7,611 nt of DNA from Planctomycetota bacterium (GTDB lineage: Bacteria > Planctomycetota > UBA1135 > GCA-002686595), in assembly GCA_021776885.1 (NCBI GenBank), contig JAJFFA010000372.1:1-7611 (forward strand), written 5' to 3'. This document shows, piece after piece, positions 1 to 6,548 of the stretch (positions are counted from its first letter, which is position 1; every line of letters starts with the position of its first letter). A program made the translations under genes and the position numbers. The notes beneath the pieces were generated by a model. It did no database searches. It was not told the origin of the DNA and saw nothing but the letters and a program-made list of their open reading frames with translations.

Positions 1-1
1 C

Positions 2-946
2 GCCAACGACCAGCGCGCGCTCTACCTGGCGGAGCTCACCGACGTCTTGCCCGGCTCCCTGCAGCGCGTCTTCTTCTGCAACTCGGGCACCGAGGCCAAC
101 GAGGCGGCGCTGAAGTTCGCGCGCCTCTCCACGGGACGCACGGGCATCGTGGCCACCCTGCGCGGCTTCCACGGTCGCACCATGGGCGCCCTCTCGGCCA
201 CCTGGGAGCCGCGCTACCGCGAGCCCTTCGCCCCCCTCGTGCCCGGCGTGTCGTTCGTGCCCTACGGCAACCTCGAGAAGCTCGACGCGGCCCTGGACGA
301 GGGCTGCGCGGCCCTGATCCTCGAGGTGGTGCAGGGTGAAGGCGGCGTGCGCCCCGGCAGCCCCGAGTACCTGCGCGGGGCCCAGGACCTGTGCCACGCG
401 CGCGGTGTGTTGCTCATCGTCGACGAGGTGCAGACGGGCTTCGGGCGCACGGGCGCGCTCTTCGCGGTCGAGCACGCGGGCATCGAGCCGGACCTGATGA
501 CCCTGGCCAAGGGCATGGCGGGCGGCTTCCCCATGGGCGCCTGCGCCATCGGTGCGCGGGTCGGCGACCTGCCCCTCGGGGCCCACGGTTCGACCTTCGG
601 CGGCAACCCCCTGGCCTGTGCAGCGGCCCGCGCCCTGCTCTCCGAGCTGCGCGACACCGAGCTCCTGGCCCGGGTGCGCGACCACGGCGCCTACTTCGTC
701 GACGCCCTGCGTGCCCTCGAGAGCCCGCGCGTGCGGGAGGTGCGCGGCCTGGGCTACCTGATCGGTGTCGAGCTGACGTCGCGCGTGGCCCCCTACGTCA
801 CGGCGCTCCAGGAGCGCGGCGTCCTGGCCCTCAACGCCGGTCCCACGGTGCTGCGCTTCCTGCCGCCCCTGATCCTCGAGCGCGAGCACATCGACCAGGC
901 CGTGACGCGCCTGGGCGAGGTGCTCGAACTGGAGCTCGACACGTGA
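2..946 (+). CDS. lysJ: LysW-gamma-L-lysine/ornithine aminotransferase (class III PLP aminotransferase), 5' truncated
   Basis: Only the last 314 codons are present; the reading frame is open to the window edge. The TTG at 47 is internal and is not the start, because conserved family sequence (ANDQRALYLAELTDV) precedes it. PLP-fold landmarks are in order: NSGTEANEA phosphate-binding motif (bases 80-106), RGFHGRTMGALSATW, the ILEVVQGEGGV segment, IVDEVQTGFGRTG with the Asp (422-424) that contacts the PLP pyridine nitrogen, LAKGMAGGFPMGA with the Schiff-base Lys at 509-511, and GSTFGGNPLACAAA. The stretches TWEPRYREPFAPLV and VLALNAGPTVLRFLPPL resemble Thermus LysJ, as I recall it, more than enterobacterial ArgD. 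Expected reaction: glutamate-dependent transamination of the LysW-bound aminoadipate semialdehyde, and possibly the ornithine-branch analogue, in the cytoplasm. The overlap with lysK supports LysJ over a plain acetylornithine aminotransferase. The family is certain; exact substrate is less so. Confidence 0.9.
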   Translation, partial: ANDQRALYLAELTDVLPGSLQRVFFCNSGTEANEAALKFARLSTGRTGIVATLRGFHGRTMGALSATWEPRYREPFAPLVPGVSFVPYGNLEKLDAALDEGCAALILEVVQGEGGVRPGSPEYLRGAQDLCHARGVLLIVDEVQTGFGRTGALFAVEHAGIEPDLMTLAKGMAGGFPMGACAIGARVGDLPLGAHGSTFGGNPLACAAARALLSELRDTELLARVRDHGAYFVDALRALESPRVREVRGLGYLIGVELTSRVAPYVTALQERGVLALNAGPTVLRFLPPLILEREHIDQAVTRLGEVLELELDT

Positions 947-2106
947 GCGTGGACGCGCGCGAGCTGGACGACGACGCGGCGCTGGAGCTCCTGCGCTCGA
1001 TGGTCGCGGTGCCGAGCCCCTCGCGGGAAGAGGCGGCCCACGCCGAGCACCTGGTCGGTCGCATGGCCCGCCTGGGGCTCGACGGCCACGTGGACGCGGT
1101 CGGCAACGCCGTGGGCACGATCGGAGCCGGCCCCTTGAGCGGCGTGCTGCTCGGGCACCAGGACACGGTCCCGGGGGACATCCCGGTGCGCGTCGAGGGC
1201 GGCCGGCTCTACGGTCGCGGGGCGGTCGACGCCAAGGGGCCCCTGGCGGCCTTCGCCATGGCGGCCGCGCGGGTCTTCGCGCGTCAGCCCGACCTGCCCC
1301 TGCGCCTGGTCGTGGTGGGGGCGGTGGAGGAGGAGGTGCCCTCATCGCGCGGGGCGCGCCACGCCCGCGACCAGTACCGGCCGGACTTCTGCATCAACGG
1401 CGAGCCGTCGGGCTGGGACGCGATGACCCTGGGCTACAAGGGCTACCTGCGGGCGGGGGTGGTCCTGTCCGCCGGCAGCCACCACGCGGCGCACCGCGAG
1501 GCGACCATGGCCGAGCGCGGCTGCACCCTGTGGGCGGCGATCGACGCGGCCACCCAGCGCTTCAACGCGGGCCGCGAGCGCGCCTTCGATCAGCTCTTCA
1601 CGCGCCTGATCGATCTGCGCACGCGCTCGGACGGGCGGCGTGACGAGATCGAGCTCTTCCTGGACGTGCGCCTGCCCCTCGACGTCGATCCCGAGGCCGC
1701 GCAGGTCTGGCTCGCCGCCCAGATCGGGGAGGGCCAGCTGGAGGTGCGCGGCCGCATGCCGGCCTGGGCCGGCCCGCGCACCACGCCCCTGCACCGCGCC
1801 CTGACCCGCGCCATCTCCGCCCAGGGCGCGAAGCCACGCTTCCTGCACAAGACCGGCACGGCGGACATCAACCTGGTCGCGCCGGCCTGGCGCTGCCCGG
1901 CGCTGACCTACGGGCCCGGGGATGCGGCCCTCGACCACACCCCCGACGAGCACATCGTGATCGACGAGTACCTGGCGGGGATCCGCGTGCTCGAGGCCAC
2001 CCTCGAGGCCTGCGCGCGGGACGCGGAGGCGATCCGCGCCTGGGAGCCCGTGGCAACGGTCAACGATGCCGCCCACGGCGCGGCGATCCGCACACCGCGC
2101 CCGTAG
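943..2106 (+). CDS. lysK: LysW-lysine/ornithine hydrolase (M20 metallopeptidase)
   Basis: This 387-residue protein is a near-complete match to the LysK branch of the M20/ArgE/DapE family, which cleaves the isopeptide bond to LysW and releases free lysine or ornithine. Dinuclear-metal residues are visible: GHQDTVPG (H72, D74), GRGAVDAKGP (D96), VEEEVPSSRGAR (Glu triplet 129-131, holding the general base and a metal ligand), NGEPSGWD (E154) and LDHTPDEH (H332). The segments EPSGWDAMTLGYKG, KTGTADINLVAP and GRLYGRGAVDAKGPLAA are typical of LysK rather than DapE or ArgE. The start is the GTG at 943, overlapping the lysJ TGA (GTGA), with GGAG at 931-934 eight bases upstream. The frame is open much further upstream, but that part lies over lysJ and translates to arginine/proline-rich nonsense. 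No key residue is missing and the length is close to the family norm. The N-terminus (ELLRSMVAVPSPSREE) is the usual M20 opening. Confidence 0.9.
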   Translation: MSVDARELDDDAALELLRSMVAVPSPSREEAAHAEHLVGRMARLGLDGHVDAVGNAVGTIGAGPLSGVLLGHQDTVPGDIPVRVEGGRLYGRGAVDAKGPLAAFAMAAARVFARQPDLPLRLVVVGAVEEEVPSSRGARHARDQYRPDFCINGEPSGWDAMTLGYKGYLRAGVVLSAGSHHAAHREATMAERGCTLWAAIDAATQRFNAGRERAFDQLFTRLIDLRTRSDGRRDEIELFLDVRLPLDVDPEAAQVWLAAQIGEGQLEVRGRMPAWAGPRTTPLHRALTRAISAQGAKPRFLHKTGTADINLVAPAWRCPALTYGPGDAALDHTPDEHIVIDEYLAGIRVLEATLEACARDAEAIRAWEPVATVNDAAHGAAIRTPRP

Positions 2107-2137
2107 GGGCGCCGGCGCTCACTCCGCGCCGGGCCCC
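2106..2137. terminator. Candidate bidirectional terminator hairpin between convergent genes
   Basis: GGGGC (2106-2110) pairs with GCCCC (2133-2137), and CCGGCGC (2112-2118) pairs with GCGCCGG (2126-2132). This gives 12 G/C pairs with one bulged G (2111) and a 7-base loop (TCACTCC). The stem starts at the last base of the lysK stop codon and ends 17 bases before the stop of the opposing surface-protein gene, where a shared terminator is expected. No clear U-tract follows on either strand, so it could instead act as an mRNA-end stabiliser or a Rho-linked barrier. The pairing is read directly from sequence; the terminator function is inferred. Confidence 0.5.
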
Positions 2138-2154
2138 TCGGGCCGCCCGCGGCC

Positions 2155-5100
2155 TCAGCGGAACCCGACCGGCACGGCCGGCGCCGCGCGCAACGGGTGC
2201 GTCCGCTGCGGCAGCTCGAGGCCGACGAAGACCCCCGCGCTGGTGCCCGCTGACAGGGTGAAGACGGCCTGAACCTCCCCACCACAGGTCGCCTGGGCCA
2301 CCTGGCCAGCGGCCACCAGGATCGCCGACGTTCCGTCCCAGCGGTGCAGGTAGACGGTGCTGCCCAGGGCCACGCCGCGCCGCAGGGGCAGGGCCAGCTC
2401 GACCGCGGCCGGGAACGGGGCCGCGCCGGGCAGCAGGCGCAGGTCGAGCGCCATCGAGACCGGTCGACTGGGCAGGCTGTCCGCCGCCAGGTGAACGATC
2501 TGCAGGTAGACCTCCGTGCTGGAGGCCACGAAGCCGGAGGGGAAGGCGGCGCTGGCGGTCGAGGCGGCGTCGACGACGCAAGACGACGTCGCACTGGTCA
2601 GGATGCCGTCGGGGACGAGCGCGCCGGCGAAGCCCATCCCGCCGACCACGCGGGCGGCGGAGGACGGGTCCAGGATGAAGTCACCGGCGTCCGCATCGAG
2701 GTACAGGGGGTCGCCGGGGGCGAGGGGCACGTTGCCCTCGAAGGGGCCCCCGAAGAGGTCCTCGGCATCCGGGTTCAGCATGCCCAGGGGGTTGTCGCGG
2801 AAGGCGTTGAACTCGATGCGCACGCCCGTGTTGACGCCGTCGCAGAACACGCCCCAGTCCTCGTTCAGCGTCAGCAGGTTGTCGTTCCAGTCGGGCTCGC
2901 CGAAGCCCAGCCGGATGCCGTGGATTCCGCCCGTCTCGCCGCCGCCGGCCGAGCTCGCGTTGCCGTGCACGGTGTTGCCGAACAGGATCGGCTCGGGGCC
3001 GGGGATGCTGTCCTGGTCCTGGGCCAGGATGCCCGGGGCGTGGAACGGGGGCGGCTCCTCCTCCTCGCACATCAAGGCCATGCTCACCTGGTTGAACGCG
3101 ACCACGTTGCGCAGGATCTCGGGGCGACTCTTGGGCAGGCAGGTGATTCCGCCGCCGGTCTGGGCACGGTTGTCCTTGATGATGTTGTTCTCGATCAAGG
3201 GCGTCGTGAAGGGGCCGACGAGGATGCCCCCGCCCGACGACAGGCAGTGACGAACGTGGTTGCCCTCGATCAGGTTGTTGCGGATCGAGGTCAGCGCGCC
3301 CTGGGTGCAGTGGATGCCTCCGCCGCTTCCCATCTCGGAGGTGTTGCCGCTGATGCGGTTCAGGTGCATGTCCACGTCGGACAGGTCGGTCAGGTAGACG
3401 CCGGCGCCATTCCCGCTGGCCTCGTTGTCAGAGAACTCGTTCGCCAGCAGGGAGACGGCCATCGGTTCGCCCACCGCGTTGCCGAGGTGGATGCCGCCCC
3501 CGACACCGCCGGCGAGGTTGCCGATCACGAGGTGCCCGAAGAGCTGATGGATCCCGAGGGCCAGCCCCGAGTCGGCCCAGTGGATGCCCCCTCCGTTCTG
3601 ACCGGCCTCGTTCTGGCGCACCTCGTTGTCGAACAGGGTCAGCCCGCCGCGCACGTCGAGGTGCAGGCCGCCGCCCGAGCCCAGCGCCTCGTTCTGCTGG
3701 ATACGGTTGCGGCCGAGGACGAGCAAGCCCGCGGTGTCGGCCGAGACGCCTCCGCCATGCGAGAGGCTCTCGTTGACCAGGATCGCGTTGTCGAGGACCA
3801 GCGCACTGGAGCCCTCGATCAGGGCGATCCCCGCCCCCGCCCCCCCGGACTGATTGAACGCGAAGAGATTCCGTTCGATGACCGCGGCGCTCAGGTCTTC
3901 GATCCGGATCCCGCCGCCGGGGCCCATGGCGATGTTCTTGTCGATGCGGTTGCGCACGATCCAGGGGGTGGCTCCGTTCCGGATCAGGACGCCGACGTTG
4001 CCCAGGTGGATCTCGAACCCGGTCACGACCACGTTCGGTCCGATGGCGTCGAGGGTCAGGGCCGGGAGCAGGGGCGTGAAGTCGTCGCCGCCGCGGATCC
4101 GGGTCGAGGCGGGGGCGGTCACGTCCTCGCTGGTCAGGGTGATCGAGTGGAAGCCGGCGCCCTGGGCCACGACGTTCTCCTGGTAGAGGCCGTGGAAGAC
4201 GCGCAGCGCGTGTCCGGGAGCGGCCGCGTCGACAGCGTCCTGGATCCGACTGAACGGGCTGGCCAGGCTGCCGTCCCCCCCGTCGGGCTCGTCGTCGTCG
4301 ACGTACAGCGCGTCGACGGTGAGCGGGAAGAGGGAACCACCCGTGTCGCTCAGCCGGGCCTCCGCGCAGCCCGCTCGACTGACGAGCACATCGACATCGA
4401 TCGTGTTCGTGCCCGCGGCGTCGGGGCCCGGGGGAAAGGGCGGCACGATCACCGTGATGCTGGTGAAGTCCGGCGCCACGGAGAGCACCGGGGCCTCGAT
4501 CGAGAATTGCGCCGTCTCGAAGCGCACCAGGGTGTCGGGCAGCAGGAAGCGTCCCTCGAAGGTCACGGGCATGCCGCCCGTGGTCGGCGCCGTGGTGGGG
4601 GAACCGGGTGCAAGGCCCGTGATCTCGATCAGGGGCGTGCCATCGACCATGTCGCAGGTGTCGCGGATCCCGTTCTGGTTGCAGTCGGTGCAGGGGTCGG
4701 GACTGCCGTTGTTGTCACAGTCCTTCGAGCCAGGCTGGCACTCGTCGGGCTCGCCGTCCTCGTCGCAGTCGATGCTCGTCCCCGTCGCGATGTCGCAGGG
4801 GTCGGGCACACCATTCATGTTGCAGTCCATGTACTGGCCGGAGGCGATCTCGCACTCGTCGGGGACGCCGCTGCCATCGCAGTCGCCGCTGGTTCCGGCC
4901 GCGATGTCGCAGGAGTCCGCGACGGCGTTCATGTTGCAGTCGGGCTCGCACTCGTCGGGCACGCCGTTCCCGTTGCAGTCGACGCTCGTGCCTGCACCGA
5001 TGTCGCACTCGTCCAGAATGCCGTTGGTGTTGCAGTCCAAACTGGTGCCCGCACTCAGGTCGCAGGCGTCGTCTACGCCGTTGGCGTTGCAGTCCGTGCC

Positions 5101-6333
5101 CGGGATGCAGTCCGCCGGCAGGGCGCCCAGGAGCCAGACCGCCCCGTTGGGTGCGGCACCCGCGCCACCCACGGCGAGGGTCAGGGTCGCGGGACCCGGG
5201 CCGTAGCCCTGTCCGATGACCGTGACGGCGCTGCCGAAGGCATCGTTCGCCGAGAGGTTCATGGGCAGATCCCCGGGCCCGGCCGGGATCTTCTGCAGGT
5301 TCGTCTGCATGCCCGAGCTGCTCAGGCTCAGGATCCAGAGGGCTCCGCGCAGCATCGAGTCCTGCTGGGCGCCGACCGCCAGCTCCAGGGTTCCGTCGGC
5401 GTTCAGGTCGCCGAGCAGGGCCAGACTGCTGCCGAAGGTGTTCATCCCCGGCGTGGGGGGCAGGATCTGGTTCGAGGCCAGGGCCTGGCCGGCGGCGTCG
5501 AGTTGTACGATCCAGACTGACCCAAGGTTGTCGCCGGCACTCGCGGCGGCCCCCACGGCCAGCTCGATCTCCGGGTCAGCGTCGAGCTGCATGGCGCTCA
5601 GCGCGGTCCCGAAGCGATCCAGTGAGTTGAGCGTGATTCCACCGTCGCCGTCACCGAAGGAGGTCGCCGTGGCTGGCATCCCGTTCAGGTCCAGGGTGAC
5701 GATCCAGACGGCACCCACGCGGTCCTTCCCCGGGGCGTCCGTCGAGAGGGCCCCGACCGCGAGGTCACTGCGGCCGTTGTTGTCGATGTCGCCGATCCAC
5801 TCGACCGAGTAGCCGAAGTCCTCGCCGTCCAGGACCCCCGCCGGGGTGAAGATCAGGGAGTCGAGGATCGCCCCACTCGCATCGACGTCCAGCAGGACGA
5901 CAGCGCCACGCTCGAGACCGCCCGCGTCCGCCCCGCTGGCCCCCACGGCCAAGCTCCAGCGTTCGCCGGGCATGCCGGCCGACGGGTTGGCCGCCAGACC
6001 GATGCCGAAGCGGTCGGTGTCTTCGATCTCCGGGAAGCTCGAGTGGTCGATCTGCAGCTCGTCGCGGACCGTTCCGTCGGCGTTCATCAAGAGCATGAAG
6101 ACGATGCCACTCCCGGGCCCGCCCACGATCAGATCGAGCTCGCCGTCTCCGTCCAGATCGCCGGGGGAGGTCAGTGAGTCTCCGACCAGCATTGCGGGCA
6201 GGCTGAAACGCGACTCGTCCAGGACGCTCAACACGTCCATCTGGCGCGCCTCGAGGGGGCGGGTCCAGCAGGCCAGGGCGAGGGCGGCCAGGGCCGCCGA
6301 GGTCGGGGTCGAGTGGGTCTTGCGGCGCCGCAT
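2155..6333 (-). CDS. Large exported mosaic surface protein: FG-GAP propeller, Cys/Asp repeats, TIG-like domain, parallel beta-helix
   Basis: 1392 residues. The ATG (6331-6333) has GGAG at 6340-6343 six bases upstream. Residues 1-29 form a signal peptide (MRRRK, then an Ala/Leu core to C22; cleavage after LEA29 is plausible, and the lipobox-like ALAC22 is imperfect). Residues about 50-405 hold six FG-GAP/integrin-alpha-type blades ending in L-x-V-G, several followed by GAVWI-like strands. Residues 414-568 hold nine Cys/Asp calcium-loop-type repeats. Residues about 566-674 resemble a TIG/IPT Ig fold. Residues 677-1240 begin with YVDDDEPDGGDGSLASPF and IQDAVDAAAPGHALRV, a DUF1565-like opening of pectate-lyase-type right-handed beta-helices, followed by many GGGI coils. 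Residues 1250-1392 are beta-rich and unassigned. I see no PEP-CTERM, type IX sorting signal or transmembrane anchor at the C-terminus. The likely location is extracellular or cell-surface. Binding or adhesion is a guess from the fold, and no catalytic residues for a polysaccharide lyase could be identified. The gene is monocistronic, convergent with lysK and divergent from the transporter. Confidence 0.9.
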   Translation of the reverse strand: MRRRKTHSTPTSAALAALALACWTRPLEARQMDVLSVLDESRFSLPAMLVGDSLTSPGDLDGDGELDLIVGGPGSGIVFMLLMNADGTVRDELQIDHSSFPEIEDTDRFGIGLAANPSAGMPGERWSLAVGASGADAGGLERGAVVLLDVDASGAILDSLIFTPAGVLDGEDFGYSVEWIGDIDNNGRSDLAVGALSTDAPGKDRVGAVWIVTLDLNGMPATATSFGDGDGGITLNSLDRFGTALSAMQLDADPEIELAVGAAASAGDNLGSVWIVQLDAAGQALASNQILPPTPGMNTFGSSLALLGDLNADGTLELAVGAQQDSMLRGALWILSLSSSGMQTNLQKIPAGPGDLPMNLSANDAFGSAVTVIGQGYGPGPATLTLAVGGAGAAPNGAVWLLGALPADCIPGTDCNANGVDDACDLSAGTSLDCNTNGILDECDIGAGTSVDCNGNGVPDECEPDCNMNAVADSCDIAAGTSGDCDGSGVPDECEIASGQYMDCNMNGVPDPCDIATGTSIDCDEDGEPDECQPGSKDCDNNGSPDPCTDCNQNGIRDTCDMVDGTPLIEITGLAPGSPTTAPTTGGMPVTFEGRFLLPDTLVRFETAQFSIEAPVLSVAPDFTSITVIVPPFPPGPDAAGTNTIDVDVLVSRAGCAEARLSDTGGSLFPLTVDALYVDDDEPDGGDGSLASPFSRIQDAVDAAAPGHALRVFHGLYQENVVAQGAGFHSITLTSEDVTAPASTRIRGGDDFTPLLPALTLDAIGPNVVVTGFEIHLGNVGVLIRNGATPWIVRNRIDKNIAMGPGGGIRIEDLSAAVIERNLFAFNQSGGAGAGIALIEGSSALVLDNAILVNESLSHGGGVSADTAGLLVLGRNRIQQNEALGSGGGLHLDVRGGLTLFDNEVRQNEAGQNGGGIHWADSGLALGIHQLFGHLVIGNLAGGVGGGIHLGNAVGEPMAVSLLANEFSDNEASGNGAGVYLTDLSDVDMHLNRISGNTSEMGSGGGIHCTQGALTSIRNNLIEGNHVRHCLSSGGGILVGPFTTPLIENNIIKDNRAQTGGGITCLPKSRPEILRNVVAFNQVSMALMCEEEEPPPFHAPGILAQDQDSIPGPEPILFGNTVHGNASSAGGGETGGIHGIRLGFGEPDWNDNLLTLNEDWGVFCDGVNTGVRIEFNAFRDNPLGMLNPDAEDLFGGPFEGNVPLAPGDPLYLDADAGDFILDPSSAARVVGGMGFAGALVPDGILTSATSSCVVDAASTASAAFPSGFVASSTEVYLQIVHLAADSLPSRPVSMALDLRLLPGAAPFPAAVELALPLRRGVALGSTVYLHRWDGTSAILVAAGQVAQATCGGEVQAVFTLSAGTSAGVFVGLELPQRTHPLRAAPAVPVGFR
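2644..4311 (-). repeat. Parallel beta-helix coil repeats with GGG-I turns (within the surface-protein gene)
   Basis: This region encodes residues 675-1230. A small-residue turn (usually G-G-G) followed by I, V or L recurs with the hydrophobic residue at 782, 809, 836, 863, 890, 917, 948, 979, 1007, 1037 and 1063. The first five intervals are exactly 27 residues, and the later ones are 31, 31, 28, 30 and 26. Asn-rich strands (RNRIDKN, RNLFAFN, DNEVRQN, RNNLIEGN) lie between turns, as in PbH1 repeats, where Asn stacks in ladders. The regular array breaks at the CEEEEPPPFHAPG insertion (residues 1089-1101). Confidence 0.8.
4630..5094 (-). repeat. Nine tandem D-C-N-x-N-G-x-x-D-x-C repeats (within the surface-protein gene)
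   Basis: This region encodes residues 414-568. Units begin at residues 414, 433, 452, 465, 484, 503, 522, 538 and 550. The full unit is 19 residues (11-residue loop plus a linker of the CDIAAGTS type); units 3, 7 and 8 are shortened to 13, 16 and 12 by loss of linker. Positions 1, 3, 5, 6 and 9 (D, N/D, N/D, G, D) match the loop of dockerin and thrombospondin type-3 calcium sites, and two Cys nine residues apart flank each loop. At DNA level the 8-mer TTGCAGTC recurs about six times on the + strand. The calcium-binding and disulfide roles are inferred from the motif. Such repeats are frequent in planctomycete secreted proteins. Confidence 0.85.
5119..6186 (-). repeat. Six FG-GAP/integrin-like beta-propeller blades (within the surface-protein gene)
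   Basis: This region encodes residues 50-405. FG dipeptides open blades at residues 109, 173, 241, 300 and 366 (spacing 64, 68, 59 and 66), with an earlier blade lacking FG around residues 44-83. Each blade has an L-x-V-G strand (LIVGG, LAVGA and similar), usually followed by a G-A/S-V-W-I-type strand. Calcium-loop motifs of the D-x-D-x-D-G-x-x-D type are intact in blade 1 (DLDGDGELD, 59-67), blade 3 (DIDNNGRSD, 182-190) and blade 5 (DLNADGTLE, 309-317), and eroded in the others. Integrin-type propellers usually have seven blades; a seventh could be completed by the N- and C-terminal strands. Confidence 0.8.
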
Positions 6334-6339
6334 CGAAGT

Positions 6340-6343
6340 CTCC
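6340..6343 (-). promoter_or_regulatory. Ribosome binding site of the surface-protein gene
   Basis: On the minus strand the leader reads ACCGGAGACTTCG then ATG, giving GGAG six bases before the start. This supports the ATG at 6331-6333, which also gives a proper signal peptide (basic MRRRK followed by a hydrophobic core). Confidence 0.7.
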
Positions 6344-6533
6344 GGTCAGGTACTGGGAGCCGGCGCAGGAGGCGCCGAATCTTCCACCCCGTGGGGCGCC
6401 CGATCCGGACGGGTTTCTCGGGATTCAGGGGCCAGAACGCCCCACGCCGTGCGCTGGCCGCCCGGCCGGCCAAGGGCCGAATGCTTGTCCGCGGCGCGGC
6501 GGTCTTGTCCACTTGGGGCCCGCCCTGCCGTCC

Positions 6534-6542
6534 AGAAAGGAG
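6534..6542 (+). promoter_or_regulatory. Strong Shine-Dalgarno (AGAAAGGAG) fixing the TTG start of the transporter
   Basis: AGAAAGGAG sits six bases before TTG at 6549. It is the best ribosome site in the window. It decides the start, because other in-frame candidates (TTG 6513, CTG 6525) lie upstream of or too close to this element and would add a non-conserved extension. Confidence 0.75.
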
Positions 6543-6548
6543 CCCCCC

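Larger units (their letters stand above)
6334..6548. promoter_or_regulatory. Divergent intergenic region with promoters for the surface-protein and transporter genes
   Basis: 215 bases separate two divergent starts, so both promoters should lie here. I see no convincing -35/-10 pair on either strand. Small structures visible: a 6-bp hairpin CGGCGC/GCGCCG (6361-6377, loop AGGAG) in the surface-gene leader side, a 6-bp hairpin TGGCCG/CGGCCA (6455-6472, 6-base loop), and the 7-mer CTTGTCC at 6484-6490 and 6504-6510, with a third copy (6548-6554) over the transporter start. No small ORF with a credible ribosome site was found. Confidence 0.45.

Noticed and set aside
391..942. Upstream in-frame extension of lysK across lysJ
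   Set aside because: The added sequence is Arg/Pro/Ala nonsense lying over conserved aminotransferase coding sequence. The GTG at 943 with its Shine-Dalgarno and normal M20 N-terminus is the right start.
1342..2076. 244-codon open frame antisense to lysK
   Set aside because: GC-bias shadow with no family resemblance and no ribosome site; lysK is well supported on the other strand.
4630..5094. Regularly repeated short DNA words (TTGCAGTC, CACTCGTCGGG) suggestive of a CRISPR-like array
   Set aside because: The repeats follow codon phase, vary in sequence and encode tandem Cys/Asp protein units; spacers are not uniform and the frame is open throughout.
2344..5520. Very long (1058-codon) open frame on the + strand opposite the surface-protein gene
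   Set aside because: It is a shadow of strong GC third-position bias in the opposing gene. Its translation is Val/Asp/Gly/Gln/Arg-rich with no recognisable domain, and it mirrors the repeats of the real gene. The minus-strand frame has a signal peptide, ribosome site and known domains.
6455..6472. TGGCCG/CGGCCA hairpin in the divergent intergenic region as a riboswitch or terminator
   Set aside because: Six GC pairs in such GC-rich DNA are expected by chance, with no U-tract and no larger conserved fold visible.
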